DNA from: Algibacter pectinivorans
Lineage (GTDB): Bacteria; Bacteroidota; Bacteroidia; Flavobacteriales; Flavobacteriaceae
NCBI RefSeq assembly: GCF_900112595.1
Contig: NZ_FOMI01000005.1
Location: 62,001-126,000 of the forward strand
Direction: 5' to 3'
DNA: 64,000 nucleotides
Below are positions 36,638 through 45,279 of the stretch, one piece after another. Under the pieces are notes generated by a model. That model worked only from the letters and a program-made list of their open reading frames with translations, was not told where the DNA came from and did no database searches. Position 1 is the first letter of the stretch, and each line of letters starts with the position of its first letter. The translations under genes were made by a program, and so were the position numbers.

Positions 36638-37945
36638 ATGATTTTAGCAGCAGGAACATCAGGAACAATTATAGTAACAGTAGCAGCGTTTTTAGTAATT
36701 ACGTTGATACTTGTTAGTTTGTTACTTTTTGTAAAACAAAAATTATCGCCATCAGGACCAGTAAAAATTACAATTAATGGCGAACGTGAAATTGAAGTGG
36801 CATCGGGTGGTAGTTTATTATCTACTTTAGGAGCGCAAAAAATATTTTTGCCATCTGCTTGTGGTGGTGGTGGAACTTGTATACAATGTGAGTGTCATGT
36901 ATTATCTGGTGGAGGCGAAGCTTTACCGACAGAAACGCCTCACTTTTCAAGAAAAGAGTTACAGCATGGGGCACGTTTATCTTGTCAGGTTAAAGTAAAA
37001 CAGGACATGAATATTACCATTCCTGAAGAAGTATTTGGTATTAAAAAATGGGAAGCAACGGTAGTGCGTAATTATAACGTAGCCTCTTTTATTAAGGAGT
37101 TTGTTGTTGAAATTCCTGAAGATATGGGCTACAAAGCAGGTGGATATATTCAAATTGAAATCCCACCATGTGAAGTTAAATATTCAGATATGGATATTAC
37201 AGCTCACCCGGAGGAACATGATACACCAGATAAGTTTCAAACAGAATGGGATAAATTTGGTTTATGGCCTTTAGTAATGAAAAACACCGAAACAGTAGAA
37301 AGAGCTTACTCCATGGCTTCTTATCCTGCTGAAGGACGTGAAATCATGTTAAACGTACGTGTGGCTTGTCCGCCATGGGATCGTGCTAAAAACGGTTGGA
37401 TGGATGTAAACCCAGGTGTAGCATCGTCTTATATTTTTAATCAAAAACCAGGAGATAAAGTAACAATTTCAGGACCTTATGGGGAGTTCTTCATTAATGA
37501 GTCTGAAAGCGAAATGCTTTACGTTGGTGGTGGAGCAGGAATGGCGCCAATGCGTTCACACTTATATCACCTATTCAAAACCTTAAAAACAGGTAGAAAA
37601 GTGACTTATTGGTACGGAGGACGTTCTAAACGTGAGTTATTCTACTTAGATCATTTTGAACAATTAGAAAAGGAGTTTCCTAACTTTAAGTTCTACTTAG
37701 CGTTATCTGAACCTATGGAAGAAGATAACTGGCAAGTAAAAGCAGATATTGATTCTCCAGGTGATGGTTTCGTAGGGTTTATTCACAATTGTGTAATAGA
37801 TAACTATTTAAGCAAACACGAATCGCCAGAAGATATAGAATTATATTTCTGTGGACCGCCATTAATGAATAAAGCGGTGCAAAAGATGGGAGAAGATTTT
37901 GGAATCCCAGATGAGCATATTCGATTTGATGACTTTGGAGGATAG
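36638..37945 (+). CDS. nqrF: Na+-NQR subunit F (NADH-oxidising)
   Basis: A 435-residue entry subunit. One N-terminal helix (IIVTVAAFLVITLILVSLLLFV) is followed by a 2Fe-2S ferredoxin domain with cysteines in SACGGGGTCIQCECH and RLSCQV. An FAD-binding domain (ERAYSMASYPAEG) and an NADH-binding domain (MLYVGGGAGMAPMRSHL, LYFCGPPLMNKAV) complete it. It takes electrons from NADH and passes them through FAD and the 2Fe-2S cluster to the membrane flavins. It is last in the operon and is followed by a strong terminator. Confidence 0.97.
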   Translation: MILAAGTSGTIIVTVAAFLVITLILVSLLLFVKQKLSPSGPVKITINGEREIEVASGGSLLSTLGAQKIFLPSACGGGGTCIQCECHVLSGGGEALPTETPHFSRKELQHGARLSCQVKVKQDMNITIPEEVFGIKKWEATVVRNYNVASFIKEFVVEIPEDMGYKAGGYIQIEIPPCEVKYSDMDITAHPEEHDTPDKFQTEWDKFGLWPLVMKNTETVERAYSMASYPAEGREIMLNVRVACPPWDRAKNGWMDVNPGVASSYIFNQKPGDKVTISGPYGEFFINESESEMLYVGGGAGMAPMRSHLYHLFKTLKTGRKVTYWYGGRSKRELFYLDHFEQLEKEFPNFKFYLALSEPMEEDNWQVKADIDSPGDGFVGFIHNCVIDNYLSKHESPEDIELYFCGPPLMNKAVQKMGEDFGIPDEHIRFDDFGG

Positions 37946-37967
37946 TCGAAAGTATTTTGATATAAAT

Positions 37968-37996
37968 AAAAACCAACACAATTTGTGTTGGTTTTT
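37968..37996 (+). terminator. nqr operon terminator
   Basis: AAAAACCAACACA / TGTGTTGGTTTTT, a 13-bp perfect stem with a 3-nt loop and T run, 22 nt after nqrF. Being symmetric it can also stop the convergent small gene at 38016-38474. Confidence 0.9.
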
Positions 37997-38015
37997 TTAT
38001 GATTTAAATTTTGTT

Positions 38016-38474
38016 TTATAGGCCTTTACTTAAAGCATATTTAGGATTATCGTCTTTAATCTCGAATAGCTTTGTGTAGTCCATAACATTATCGACTTTA
38101 TCTAATTCACATAAATAAGTTATTACTGCTGTAAGACCGTTAAACAAAATATCCTTATCTGTTGGGTTTACAGGTTTTTCATTTTTATAATGTAGCGGTA
38201 ATTTATAGCCACAAGCATCTAGGAATATATGTTCAATTTTTAGTAATTCTGAGGGCGAATAACCATTAAATTTACGTCCTAAGGTTTCATGTATTTGGCC
38301 AACATAATTAAGCTTTAAATCGCCATGTGAATCTGATAAATGCTTCCAAAAATCCATATTGTTCAAAATGTTTCCAACGGCACATTGCCTGCAGCATTCT
38401 GGGTTTAGCGTGTTGTTATGAAAGGCATTGTATAGTTTTTTTAATGCCGATTCTAAACGAGCTGTAGTTTTCAT
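38016..38474 (-). CDS. Uncharacterised 152-residue cysteine-motif protein near nqr
   Basis: A conserved-looking flavobacterial protein of unknown function. The N-terminal third has RLESALKKLYNAFHNN and a cysteine cluster PECCRQCAVGNIL, which could bind metal or a cluster; then FNGYSPSELLKIEHIFLDACGY and DILFNGLTAVITYLCELD. Relatives are sometimes labelled as an NQR subunit F, apparently from gene position only, since no ferredoxin, FAD or NADH domain is present. It is convergent with nqrF and a single-gene unit. Confidence 0.7.
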   Translation of the reverse strand: MKTTARLESALKKLYNAFHNNTLNPECCRQCAVGNILNNMDFWKHLSDSHGDLKLNYVGQIHETLGRKFNGYSPSELLKIEHIFLDACGYKLPLHYKNEKPVNPTDKDILFNGLTAVITYLCELDKVDNVMDYTKLFEIKDDNPKYALSKGL

Positions 38475-38582
38475 AAAGCAGAGTTTTACCTAAAGTTAAT
38501 AAAATATTACGATTCAATTATTAAATAACTCTTAAAATTTTATATACTTAATACGAAGTATTGTGTAAGCATCGTTATAGTA

Positions 38583-39455
38583 ATGATGAAAAATATTGTT
38601 AGACTTTTTATTGTTTTAATTCTATTGTTTACTGTTTATATGCAGTTTAAACCGGTAAAGAAAACAATAAAAACTTTCGCTTTGGCAATTAAAAAGCCTA
38701 CTTTAATTAACAAGGATAACTTAACTATAAAATCTAGAGTTAATGTACCTAAAGGCTATAAACGGGTACAATATCCTGAAGGATCGTTTCATGGATATCT
38801 ACGTAATTTCCTACTAATGCCCTTTGGTACTAAAATTATTAATTACGACAATAGCACGTATTTCTGGCAAGGTGGACATATTGGAGTTTTAGAAATTCCT
38901 GTACCAAAAAATGGTTTGCAACAATGTGCTGATGCATTAATTAGAATTCGTAGCGAATACCTTTGGGAGCAAAACAGACAAGATGAAATTGGTTTTAATT
39001 TTACAAGCGGTCATTATTGCTCTTGGTCTAAATATGCTGATGGTTATAGGCCAAAAGTACAAGGTAACAAGGTATCGTTTCATAAAACAGCTTCAAAAAA
39101 TAGTTCTAAGGCCAATTTTTATAAGTATTTGAATTTGATTTATATGTATTCTGGAACCTTATCCCTATTTAACGAACTTCCTAGAATTACTGATGCTACC
39201 AGTTTACAAATAGGCGATATGCTTATAAAAGGAGGCACTCCAGGGCATATTGTTATGATTTGCGACGAGGTAATAAATAATAAAGGGGAAAAGCTGTTTT
39301 TACTGGTTCAGGGCAACACGCCAGCGCAGAGTGTTCATTTGGTTAAAAACTTGGAGGATGCTTCGCGCTCACCATGGTATCAATTTAAAACTAATGCCAT
39401 AATTCCTGTTTCTAATTATACCTTTACAGATTCTAAATTTGTAAGATTTAAATAA
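38583..39455 (+). CDS. DUF4846 domain protein
   Basis: A 290-residue protein with an N-terminal hydrophobic anchor or signal (IVRLFIVLILLFTVYMQF). The DUF4846 region covers most of the rest: KRVQYPEGSFHGYLRNFLLMP, INYDNSTYFWQGGHIGVLEI, QQCADALIRIRSEYLW, FNFTSGHYCSWSKYADGYRP, and GDMLIKGGTPGHIVMICDE. The final glycine-histidine block recalls NlpC/P60 or amidase folds but no catalytic set is certain. Function unknown; likely periplasmic. Confidence 0.8.
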   Translation: MMKNIVRLFIVLILLFTVYMQFKPVKKTIKTFALAIKKPTLINKDNLTIKSRVNVPKGYKRVQYPEGSFHGYLRNFLLMPFGTKIINYDNSTYFWQGGHIGVLEIPVPKNGLQQCADALIRIRSEYLWEQNRQDEIGFNFTSGHYCSWSKYADGYRPKVQGNKVSFHKTASKNSSKANFYKYLNLIYMYSGTLSLFNELPRITDATSLQIGDMLIKGGTPGHIVMICDEVINNKGEKLFLLVQGNTPAQSVHLVKNLEDASRSPWYQFKTNAIIPVSNYTFTDSKFVRFK

Positions 39456-39500
39456 TTTAAACCATCTAGTTTAGCAATAGAAAGGTATTGATAAAGAGTG

Positions 39501-40235
39501 TTAATTACTAAGTTTGTGGTTTTCTAAAATTATGTTTTTAGCAGCTTCTGTTTCACTAATTTTCAAAAATTTTTTAGCAAGTTCTATATTCCCCTCTTTT
39601 AAGTAAGCTAAGCCTAAATATAAATAGGCCTTATCCAAAAACGTAAAGTCATCTTCTGCTTCAATTGAATGTTCTAAGTAGGGTATTGCTTCAATTACAT
39701 TTTTATTAGCTAATAGAGCCACACCAATATAATAGTTTAAAGTGTCGTTTTCATGTTTGCCTTCCTGTAAAGCACTCCAATGTTTTATGGCCAAATTGTA
39801 GTTGCTGTTGTTGTATTTTTTCATGCCATCGTAAAATGCTGTATTACCAGATGTTTTAAAACTTATGTTTAAACCGGGGGCAGGTTTAAAATGATTTTCA
39901 TAAATTTTTTCATTTTCAGAGGTGCTAAAATACCAAATGCTAGATACGGCTACTAAAATAGCTACGGTAGCAGCCAATAGTCTAACCTTAGAAAATCTAT
40001 TAGTTTTCTGGGGGGGATGTATAGTTTCCTTTTTGGTAGCCTCGTTAGCTGTATTTATATGGTCTTTTAAAGATTTTTGATTAATAGCCTTAAACTCTTC
40101 AACTTGCAGTTTAAATTCCGGATCTAGATCGACTAACTGATTAAAATCTTTGAGCTCTTGAATTGTTAAAGATCCATTTTGATAGCGCTGGATTATTTTT
40201 AATAAGTCTGGAGATATGTTACTCTTGTTTTTCAA
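39501..40235 (-). CDS. Single-pass membrane TPR protein
   Basis: A 244-residue protein: an N-terminal cytosolic helical region with an anti-sigma-like opening (LLKIIQRYQNGSLTIQELKDFNQLV), one transmembrane helix (VRLLAATVAILVAVSSIWYF, about residues 83-103), then periplasmic tetratricopeptide units (AFYDGMKKYNNSNYNLAIKHW, LNYYIGVALLANKNVIEAI, AYLYLGLAYLKEGNIELAKK). In Bacteroidota such proteins often accompany an ECF sigma factor, but none is adjacent here. Function unknown. Confidence 0.65.
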   Translation of the reverse strand: MKNKSNISPDLLKIIQRYQNGSLTIQELKDFNQLVDLDPEFKLQVEEFKAINQKSLKDHINTANEATKKETIHPPQKTNRFSKVRLLAATVAILVAVSSIWYFSTSENEKIYENHFKPAPGLNISFKTSGNTAFYDGMKKYNNSNYNLAIKHWSALQEGKHENDTLNYYIGVALLANKNVIEAIPYLEHSIEAEDDFTFLDKAYLYLGLAYLKEGNIELAKKFLKISETEAAKNIILENHKLSN

Positions 40236-40653
40236 ATATTAATATTTTGCGCAGTCAAGATATTTAATAGTCTTTTTACATGTATGCCTATTCTAAATAT
40301 AAGATAGCTAGTTTCGTGTTTTTTTGTATTCGTGTCTTTTATAAATTAACATTTTCGATAGAAATTCAATGCTAAATTATTAATTTATTAGGTACAGATT
40401 TTTCATTTTAATACAAATATTAAATTATTTATTTTTGTATGGTATTGTTGTGTGATTTAAAATTGCAATTTAAAATTGTTATACTGTTTTGTTAACTTTA
40501 AAACTATTGTTTTTATTAATTATTGTAGTAACTCTAAGTTGTTATTTTTAAGGATAAAGCAAAGTACACCTTTTTTCTACTTACGTTTTATAGAATTGAA
40601 TTAACGCTATGCAGAAACTAAGTTAAATTTCGTTAACACTATAACAATTATAT
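40236..40653. other. Gene-free AT-rich interval
   Basis: About 420 bp without a convincing ORF. ATTTAAAATTG occurs twice with a 13-nt period (40455-40465, 40468-40478). A TATTTTTG at 40430-40437 has no nearby start codon. The 3' end carries the promoter of the next gene. Confidence 0.5.
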
Positions 40654-40661
40654 TATTTTTG
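40654..40661 (+). promoter_or_regulatory. -7 box 4 nt before a start codon (possible leaderless gene)
   Basis: TATTTTTG fits TAnnTTTG and its last base is four nucleotides before the ATG at 40666. With the usual spacing the transcript would begin at or beside the A of the ATG. Confidence 0.45.
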
Positions 40662-40665
40662 TTAA

Positions 40666-41043
40666 ATGAATAAGCCATTAACAAAACAAGAATTACATAA
40701 CTTAGCAATGAACCATGTTGGTAAGGATTTAGAGCAACGAGGTTTCGAGTTTATTGCTATAAATAGTAAGCTAAAAAAGCACCCACAATTTATTTGTATG
40801 GATAAAAATAAACAGTATTTTTTTGTCATTGTGAGAGCTGTAATTTTACCTGAAAATCCAAATAATTACGATGTAGTTTGGATGGAATCTTTTAAAAAAC
40901 ATGCTAGGGACAAAGATGCTAAAGTGCTTTATGCGGGTGTAGGTATTGGTAATCCTCGTGGAGAAAAAGAACCGGTTTATTTAAATCAAGAATATTTACT
41001 TGAGTATAATGGTATTCAAGTTCTAGAAACCAATTTAAATTAG
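40666..41043 (+). CDS. Uncharacterised 125-residue protein in an operon with apbE
   Basis: A small soluble protein: LTKQELHNLAMNHVGKDLEQRGFEFIAINS, HPQFICMDKNKQYFFVIVRAV, VWMESFKKHARDKDAKVLYAGVGIGNPRGEKEPVYLN. The order helix, strand with an acidic residue, strand, then helix and AGVGIG suggests an alpha/beta fold of the restriction-endonuclease-like type, but this is inference. It precedes apbE by 15 nt, so both are probably one transcript; relatives are sometimes labelled NQR-related for that reason. Function unknown; a link to NQR maturation is possible. Confidence 0.7.
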   Translation: MNKPLTKQELHNLAMNHVGKDLEQRGFEFIAINSKLKKHPQFICMDKNKQYFFVIVRAVILPENPNNYDVVWMESFKKHARDKDAKVLYAGVGIGNPRGEKEPVYLNQEYLLEYNGIQVLETNLN

Positions 41044-41058
41044 AAAGTACATTTTTAT

Positions 41059-42033
41059 ATGAATAAAATAATTATCATAATATTAATAAGTCTTATTACT
41101 TCATGTAACAATCAAAATAGTAGTGATAAATTAAAAGGATCTGTTTTTGGTACTAGTTATTTAATACAGTACGAAACTAGCAACATTTATAAAAAACAAT
41201 TAGATAGTTTATTTAATGTTATAAACAAATCGCTGTCTACTTATCAAATCGATTCTGATATATCAAAATTAAATAGAAATGAATCTTTTGTAATTGACAA
41301 ACATTTTATGAAGGTATATGATGCTTCTAAAGAGATTTTCGGTAAAACAGAGGGTGCTTTCGATCCTACTATTGGTAATTTGGTTAATGCTTGGAACTTT
41401 GGATCTGAAAGTATATTGCAAGAAGTTGATAGTTTAAAAATTGATAGTTTAATGCAGTATGTTGGTTACGATAAAACATATAGGTACGAAAACACTATAC
41501 GAAAATCTAACCCGAACGTATATTTAGAGTTTAATGCTATTGCTAAGGGCTATGCGGTCGATGTAGTTAGTGAATTTCTTGAGTCTAAGAATATTGAAAA
41601 CTATTTAGTTGAAATAGGTGGAGAGATAAGAGCTAAGGGTATTAATACAAAAAAACAAAGTGCTTGGAAAGTAGGGGTAGAGGAGCCTAATTTTGAAGGA
41701 GAACAAGTTATTTTAAGAGCCGTTACTTTAACAGACGAAGCCATGGCAACATCTGGTACTTATAGAAAATTTAAAATAGACGAAGCAGGTAATAGATATG
41801 CTCATATTATCGATACCGAAACGGGTTATCCCAGTAAAACAAACTTGCTTAGTATATCGGTAATAGCAAAATCTTGTATGATTGCTGATGCTTACGCTAC
41901 GGCTTTTAAAGCTATGGGTATCGATAGAATAAAAACATTTTTAGAAAATCATCCAGAACTAAAAGTGTTTTTAATTTTTGAAAACGATGAGCATAAACTA
42001 GAAACTTTATCACTTAACGGATTTCCAGCGTAA
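41059..42033 (+). CDS. apbE: FAD:protein FMN transferase (lipoprotein)
   Basis: A 324-residue ApbE with a lipoprotein signal (lipobox LITSC, Cys16). It attaches FMN by a phosphoester bond to threonine in NqrB and NqrC, using FAD and Mg2+, on the outer face of the inner membrane. Family blocks are GSVFGTSYLIQYE, STYQIDSDISKLNR, GAFDPTIGNLVNAWNFG, YLEFNAIAKGYAVDVV, NYLVEIGGEIRAKG, TSGTYRKF, YAHIIDTETGYPS and CMIADAYATAFKAMG, the last holding the metal-site aspartate. Its likely clients are encoded 5-10 kb upstream in the nqr operon. Confidence 0.95.
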   Translation: MNKIIIIILISLITSCNNQNSSDKLKGSVFGTSYLIQYETSNIYKKQLDSLFNVINKSLSTYQIDSDISKLNRNESFVIDKHFMKVYDASKEIFGKTEGAFDPTIGNLVNAWNFGSESILQEVDSLKIDSLMQYVGYDKTYRYENTIRKSNPNVYLEFNAIAKGYAVDVVSEFLESKNIENYLVEIGGEIRAKGINTKKQSAWKVGVEEPNFEGEQVILRAVTLTDEAMATSGTYRKFKIDEAGNRYAHIIDTETGYPSKTNLLSISVIAKSCMIADAYATAFKAMGIDRIKTFLENHPELKVFLIFENDEHKLETLSLNGFPA

Positions 42034-42041
42034 CTTGTTTT

Positions 42042-42410
42042 TTAAAGTGCATTAATTAGTAGTAGCAACCATCCGATGATTAATAACAAGCCGCCAATAG
42101 GTGTTATTGGTCCTAAAAAGCGCATTTTTTTACCTTTAGCATCCAATAGTATTAAACCATAAATACTAAAAGAAAAAAGGATGATTCCTAGTGTGAAGCA
42201 CACATATATTGCGCTGGTGGTGTATTCAGGATTTAAACCTAAAGCAAGTAAAACTATGGCGTGATACATTTGGTATTTTACTCCAACCTCAAAACTTTGC
42301 AGTTGCTCGTTAGACAAAATTTTCTTTAAAGCATGAGCACCAAAAGCTCCAAAAATAACAGAGAGCATTCCAAAAATAGCTCCTGTAGCAAGTATGATGG
42401 GTTGTGTCAT
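42042..42410 (-). CDS. DUF423 small membrane protein
   Basis: A 122-residue protein of four predicted transmembrane helices opening with ATGAIFGMLSVIFGAFGAHALKKIL, the DUF423 (YgdD/YwdK) signature, with YQMYHAIVLLALGL and GPITPIGGLLLIIGWLLLL. Function unknown. It is the last gene of a minus-strand run map, DUF3050, methyltransferase, DUF423. Confidence 0.88.
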   Translation of the reverse strand: MTQPIILATGAIFGMLSVIFGAFGAHALKKILSNEQLQSFEVGVKYQMYHAIVLLALGLNPEYTTSAIYVCFTLGIILFSFSIYGLILLDAKGKKMRFLGPITPIGGLLLIIGWLLLLINAL

Positions 42411-42433
42411 TTTATTTAGTTTTAAAAACTAGG

Positions 42434-43198
42434 TTATTTGTAAACTACTGGAATAATTTCGCCTTTAGCTAAGCAATATTTTGTTATCGCTTCCGCGGAA
42501 AGGGAAGCCGTATAATCCACCTCTTTAACATTAAAACCAATACTTCGAAGTTTATCAAAATAGTCGCGCCCGTAAACACGAACATGGTCATATTGTCCAA
42601 ATATTTTTGCGCGTTCCTTTTTATCGGTTATAGAATCATCCTCAAACGTAGATGTTCTATTTAGATCTTGTGGAATTTGAAAAATGCCATAACCACCGGG
42701 TTTCATAACTCTATAGAGTTCCTGCATAGCTTTGGTATCATCTGGGATATGTTCTAAAACATGATTGCACAAAATAATATCATAACTATTATCTTCAAAA
42801 GGAAGGTTGCATATGTCCGCTTTTACATCTGCAATAGGAGACAGTAAATCTGTTGTGGTGTAATTTAAGTTTTTTAGTTTTCGAAAACGCTTTAAAAAAC
42901 ATTGCTCTGGAGCAAAATGCAGCACGCTTTGTTCAGCCGTAAAAAAATCAGTTTCATTTTTTAAATATAGCCATAGTAATCTATGGCGCTCTAAAGATAG
43001 GGTAGAAGGTGAAAGTACATTGTCTCGTTGCGTACCATAACCATAAGATAAAAAGGTTTTAAAACTTTTACCATCAATAGGGTCTGTAAATGTACTTCCT
43101 TTTAAAAAGACCGCTAAAATAGGACGCGCTACATAACTCAGCCTAATTAATAATGGTCTTGGAATAATATTTAATATTAATTTAAAAAGTTTTTTCAA
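42434..43198 (-). CDS. Class I SAM-dependent methyltransferase
   Basis: A 254-residue protein with a hydrophobic, basic N-terminus (LFKLILNIIPRPLLIRLSYVARPIL) and a Methyltransf_11-type core: SVLHFAPEQCFLKRFRKL, YTTTDLL, ADICNLPFEDNSYDIILCNHVLEHI and LYRVMKPGGYGIFQIP. The AdoMet loop reads HFAPEQ, a variant of the GxGxG loop. The substrate is unknown. It starts 5 nt after DUF3050 in the map operon. Confidence 0.8.
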   Translation of the reverse strand: MKKLFKLILNIIPRPLLIRLSYVARPILAVFLKGSTFTDPIDGKSFKTFLSYGYGTQRDNVLSPSTLSLERHRLLWLYLKNETDFFTAEQSVLHFAPEQCFLKRFRKLKNLNYTTTDLLSPIADVKADICNLPFEDNSYDIILCNHVLEHIPDDTKAMQELYRVMKPGGYGIFQIPQDLNRTSTFEDDSITDKKERAKIFGQYDHVRVYGRDYFDKLRSIGFNVKEVDYTASLSAEAITKYCLAKGEIIPVVYK

Positions 43199-43203
43199 GG
43201 AGG

Positions 43204-43983
43204 TTATGCTTCTACTGCAACGGTGTTAGAAATTAAATTATAAATGCTATCCCATAGAGCAATACGTTGTTTTAAAGCATTTTTAGCAACTTCTAAAACG
43301 TCTTCCCATTTTTGGGCATCCTTACCACATAACTCTTCAATCATTTTTAATGATAAAGGGCCATGTTCATCGCCATCTAATTCAATATGACGCTTTAAAT
43401 AATACGTTAATTTACTATAGGAGTTTTCGTTTGTTTTAGATTGATTTATAATTTGAAAAAACATATCTGGAATTAAATCCTCTCGTCCAAATGTAAAAGC
43501 AGAAGCTGTTTTATGTGCCTCGTTACTGGCAATTATAGAAAAGGTAAACGAAATAAATTCTAGTGTTGCTTCACTTAAACCCGCTTTATGGCCTGCATTT
43601 TCAATGGTGTGTTTGTCTCGAATGTAGGAAACAAAATTTTCGATTTGAGATGTGTTTGCATCAATTTGGTGCATGGCATCTAAATACATTTCGAAATGAC
43701 TTTTAGGTTCTCCTAATTCATTAACATCACTTTCTTCGCCTAATACTATTTCATTAATAAAACGTGCGGTTGAAGGGTTTGCTACGGGAACCCATGGTAA
43801 CGTAGTGGTAGTTAAATTGTTTTGAAGCGCCTTTAATAGAGACATAAAATCCCAAACAGCAAATACGTGTTGCTGCATGAAAATTTTAATATCTTCAATG
43901 GAAGATAAAGCGCTATATAATTTATGATTGTTTAATTCTGCTCTTAATGGTGCTAACTCTTTTTCTAAAAGTTCTACGGTCAT
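43204..43983 (-). CDS. DUF3050 (heme-oxygenase-like fold) protein
   Basis: A 259-residue all-helical protein of DUF3050, opening VELLEKELAPLRAELNNHKLYSAL and QQHVFAVWDFMSLLKALQ. Potential metal ligands are EMYLDAMH, ASNEAHKTASAFTFGRE and HIELDGDEHGP, the last with an H-x3-D-x3-H spacing like the third helix of heme-oxygenase-like di-iron oxidases. That reading is inference; the substrate is unknown. It begins 5 nt after map and ends 5 nt before the methyltransferase, so the three are one operon. Confidence 0.78.
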   Translation of the reverse strand: MTVELLEKELAPLRAELNNHKLYSALSSIEDIKIFMQQHVFAVWDFMSLLKALQNNLTTTTLPWVPVANPSTARFINEIVLGEESDVNELGEPKSHFEMYLDAMHQIDANTSQIENFVSYIRDKHTIENAGHKAGLSEATLEFISFTFSIIASNEAHKTASAFTFGREDLIPDMFFQIINQSKTNENSYSKLTYYLKRHIELDGDEHGPLSLKMIEELCGKDAQKWEDVLEVAKNALKQRIALWDSIYNLISNTVAVEA

Positions 43984-43988
43984 CTAGG

Positions 43989-44807
43989 TTATAAGATTAA
44001 GGCGTTTTGTCTAAATTCTTCTTCTTCATTACTTTCAATACCTAAAGCTTCATAGATATAAGCAAACGTTGAAAGTAGTTCTGGCTTACCGTCAACTAAG
44101 GCAACGTCATGCTCAAAATGAGCAGATGGTTTATTGTCTAAAGTCGTAATTGTCCAACCATCTCTATGTTGTTTAATGCGATGAGTACCCATGTTAATCA
44201 TAGGTTCAATGGCAACCACCATACCTTCTACAAACTTTTTACCTCTACCGCGTTTACCATAGTTTGGCATTTCTGGGTCTTCATGCATTTTAGCTCCTAA
44301 ACCATGACCTACAAGCTCTCGAACAACGCCATAACCATGATCTTCACAGTATTTTTGAATGGCATATCCAACATCGCCAACACGATTATTAGCTTTAAAT
44401 TCTCGAATACCTACGTATAAAGATTCTTTGGTAACCTGTAAAAGTTTTTCGGTTTCAGCAGCAATCTCACCTACAGCAAAGGTGTAAGCATGATCGCCGT
44501 AAAAGCCGTTTTTTAGAGCACCACAATCAATGGATATAATATCGCCTTCAACCAATGGCGTTCCATTTGGAATACCATGTACCACTTGTTGATTAGGACT
44601 CATGCATAGCGTGTTAGGGAAATCATATAACCCTAAAAAACCAGGAATAGCACCGTGATCTCTAACGCAAGTTTCAGCTAATTTATCTAATTCTAGTGTG
44701 GTAACACCTGGCTTTATAGCTTTAGCTAATTCGCCTAAGGTTTTAGACACGATTAATGCACTTTCGCGCATTAACTCTATTTCTTCTTTGGTTTTAACAA
44801 TAATCAT
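43989..44807 (-). CDS. map: Type I methionine aminopeptidase
   Basis: A 272-residue pita-bread enzyme removing the initiator methionine from nascent proteins. Metal ligands are in ISIDCGALKNGFYGDHAYTF (two Asp), VGHGLGAKMHEDP (His), VAIEPMINMG (Glu) and HFEHDVALV (Glu). It opens with IVKTKEEIELMRESALIVSKTL. It heads a four-gene operon and has a TATCTTTG box directly upstream. Confidence 0.96.
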   Translation of the reverse strand: MIIVKTKEEIELMRESALIVSKTLGELAKAIKPGVTTLELDKLAETCVRDHGAIPGFLGLYDFPNTLCMSPNQQVVHGIPNGTPLVEGDIISIDCGALKNGFYGDHAYTFAVGEIAAETEKLLQVTKESLYVGIREFKANNRVGDVGYAIQKYCEDHGYGVVRELVGHGLGAKMHEDPEMPNYGKRGRGKKFVEGMVVAIEPMINMGTHRIKQHRDGWTITTLDNKPSAHFEHDVALVDGKPELLSTFAYIYEALGIESNEEEEFRQNALIL

Positions 44808-44826
44808 AAATAAAATAAATAGGGTT

Positions 44827-44834
44827 CAAAGATA
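44827..44834 (-). promoter_or_regulatory. map operon promoter -7 box
   Basis: TATCTTTG fits TAnnTTTG, about 15 nt from the predicted start of transcription to the map ATG. Confidence 0.5.
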
Positions 44835-44846
44835 CTTAAAGTGATG

Positions 44847-45251
44847 CTACTTAAATAAACCGAAAAATCCTTTCTTCTTTTCAGTAGCAGGAGGAGCAGA
44901 GTTTGTTAACGTTTGATAGACTTGACCCCAACCAGGAAAACCGCCAATGTTTCTATCGTCAATAAATAAATCGGCATTAATTTTTCTGCTCACATCATTA
45001 GTGTATTCCTCTTCGGCAAAACTTTTATTTACAGCATAAAAACGAATTCCATTATCTTCACAAAATTTAACAGCTTCATCAAGTTTACTGCCACATCTAT
45101 ACGTCCATAAAATGAGACGATGTCCATCCTCTTGCAATTTCTTTAAAGTCGCAAAAGCAAATAGCATAGGCTTGCCAATTCTTGGATAAGCATCTTCAAC
45201 TATGGTTCCGTCAAAATCGACTGCGATAATAAGTTTTTCGTTAAAATTCAT
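44847..45251 (-). CDS. BT0820-like HAD-family phosphatase
   Basis: A 134-residue small HAD hydrolase. The nucleophile motif is IAVDFDGTIVEDAYPRIG (Asp11 and Asp13), with LILWTYRCGSKLDEAVKF and a motif-III/IV block NADLFIDDRNIGGFPGW. There is no cap domain. The family (type member Bacteroides BT0820) has no settled substrate. It lies 28 nt downstream of gpmI and probably shares its transcript. Confidence 0.88.
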   Translation of the reverse strand: MNFNEKLIIAVDFDGTIVEDAYPRIGKPMLFAFATLKKLQEDGHRLILWTYRCGSKLDEAVKFCEDNGIRFYAVNKSFAEEEYTNDVSRKINADLFIDDRNIGGFPGWGQVYQTLTNSAPPATEKKKGFFGLFK

Positions 45252-45279
45252 TTTTTAATTAATAAAATTCTTTGCTTTA

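Noticed and set aside
38016-38474. Calling the small gene next to nqrF a seventh NQR subunit
   Set aside because: It has no transmembrane helix, flavin, ferredoxin or NADH motif; proximity alone does not support the label.
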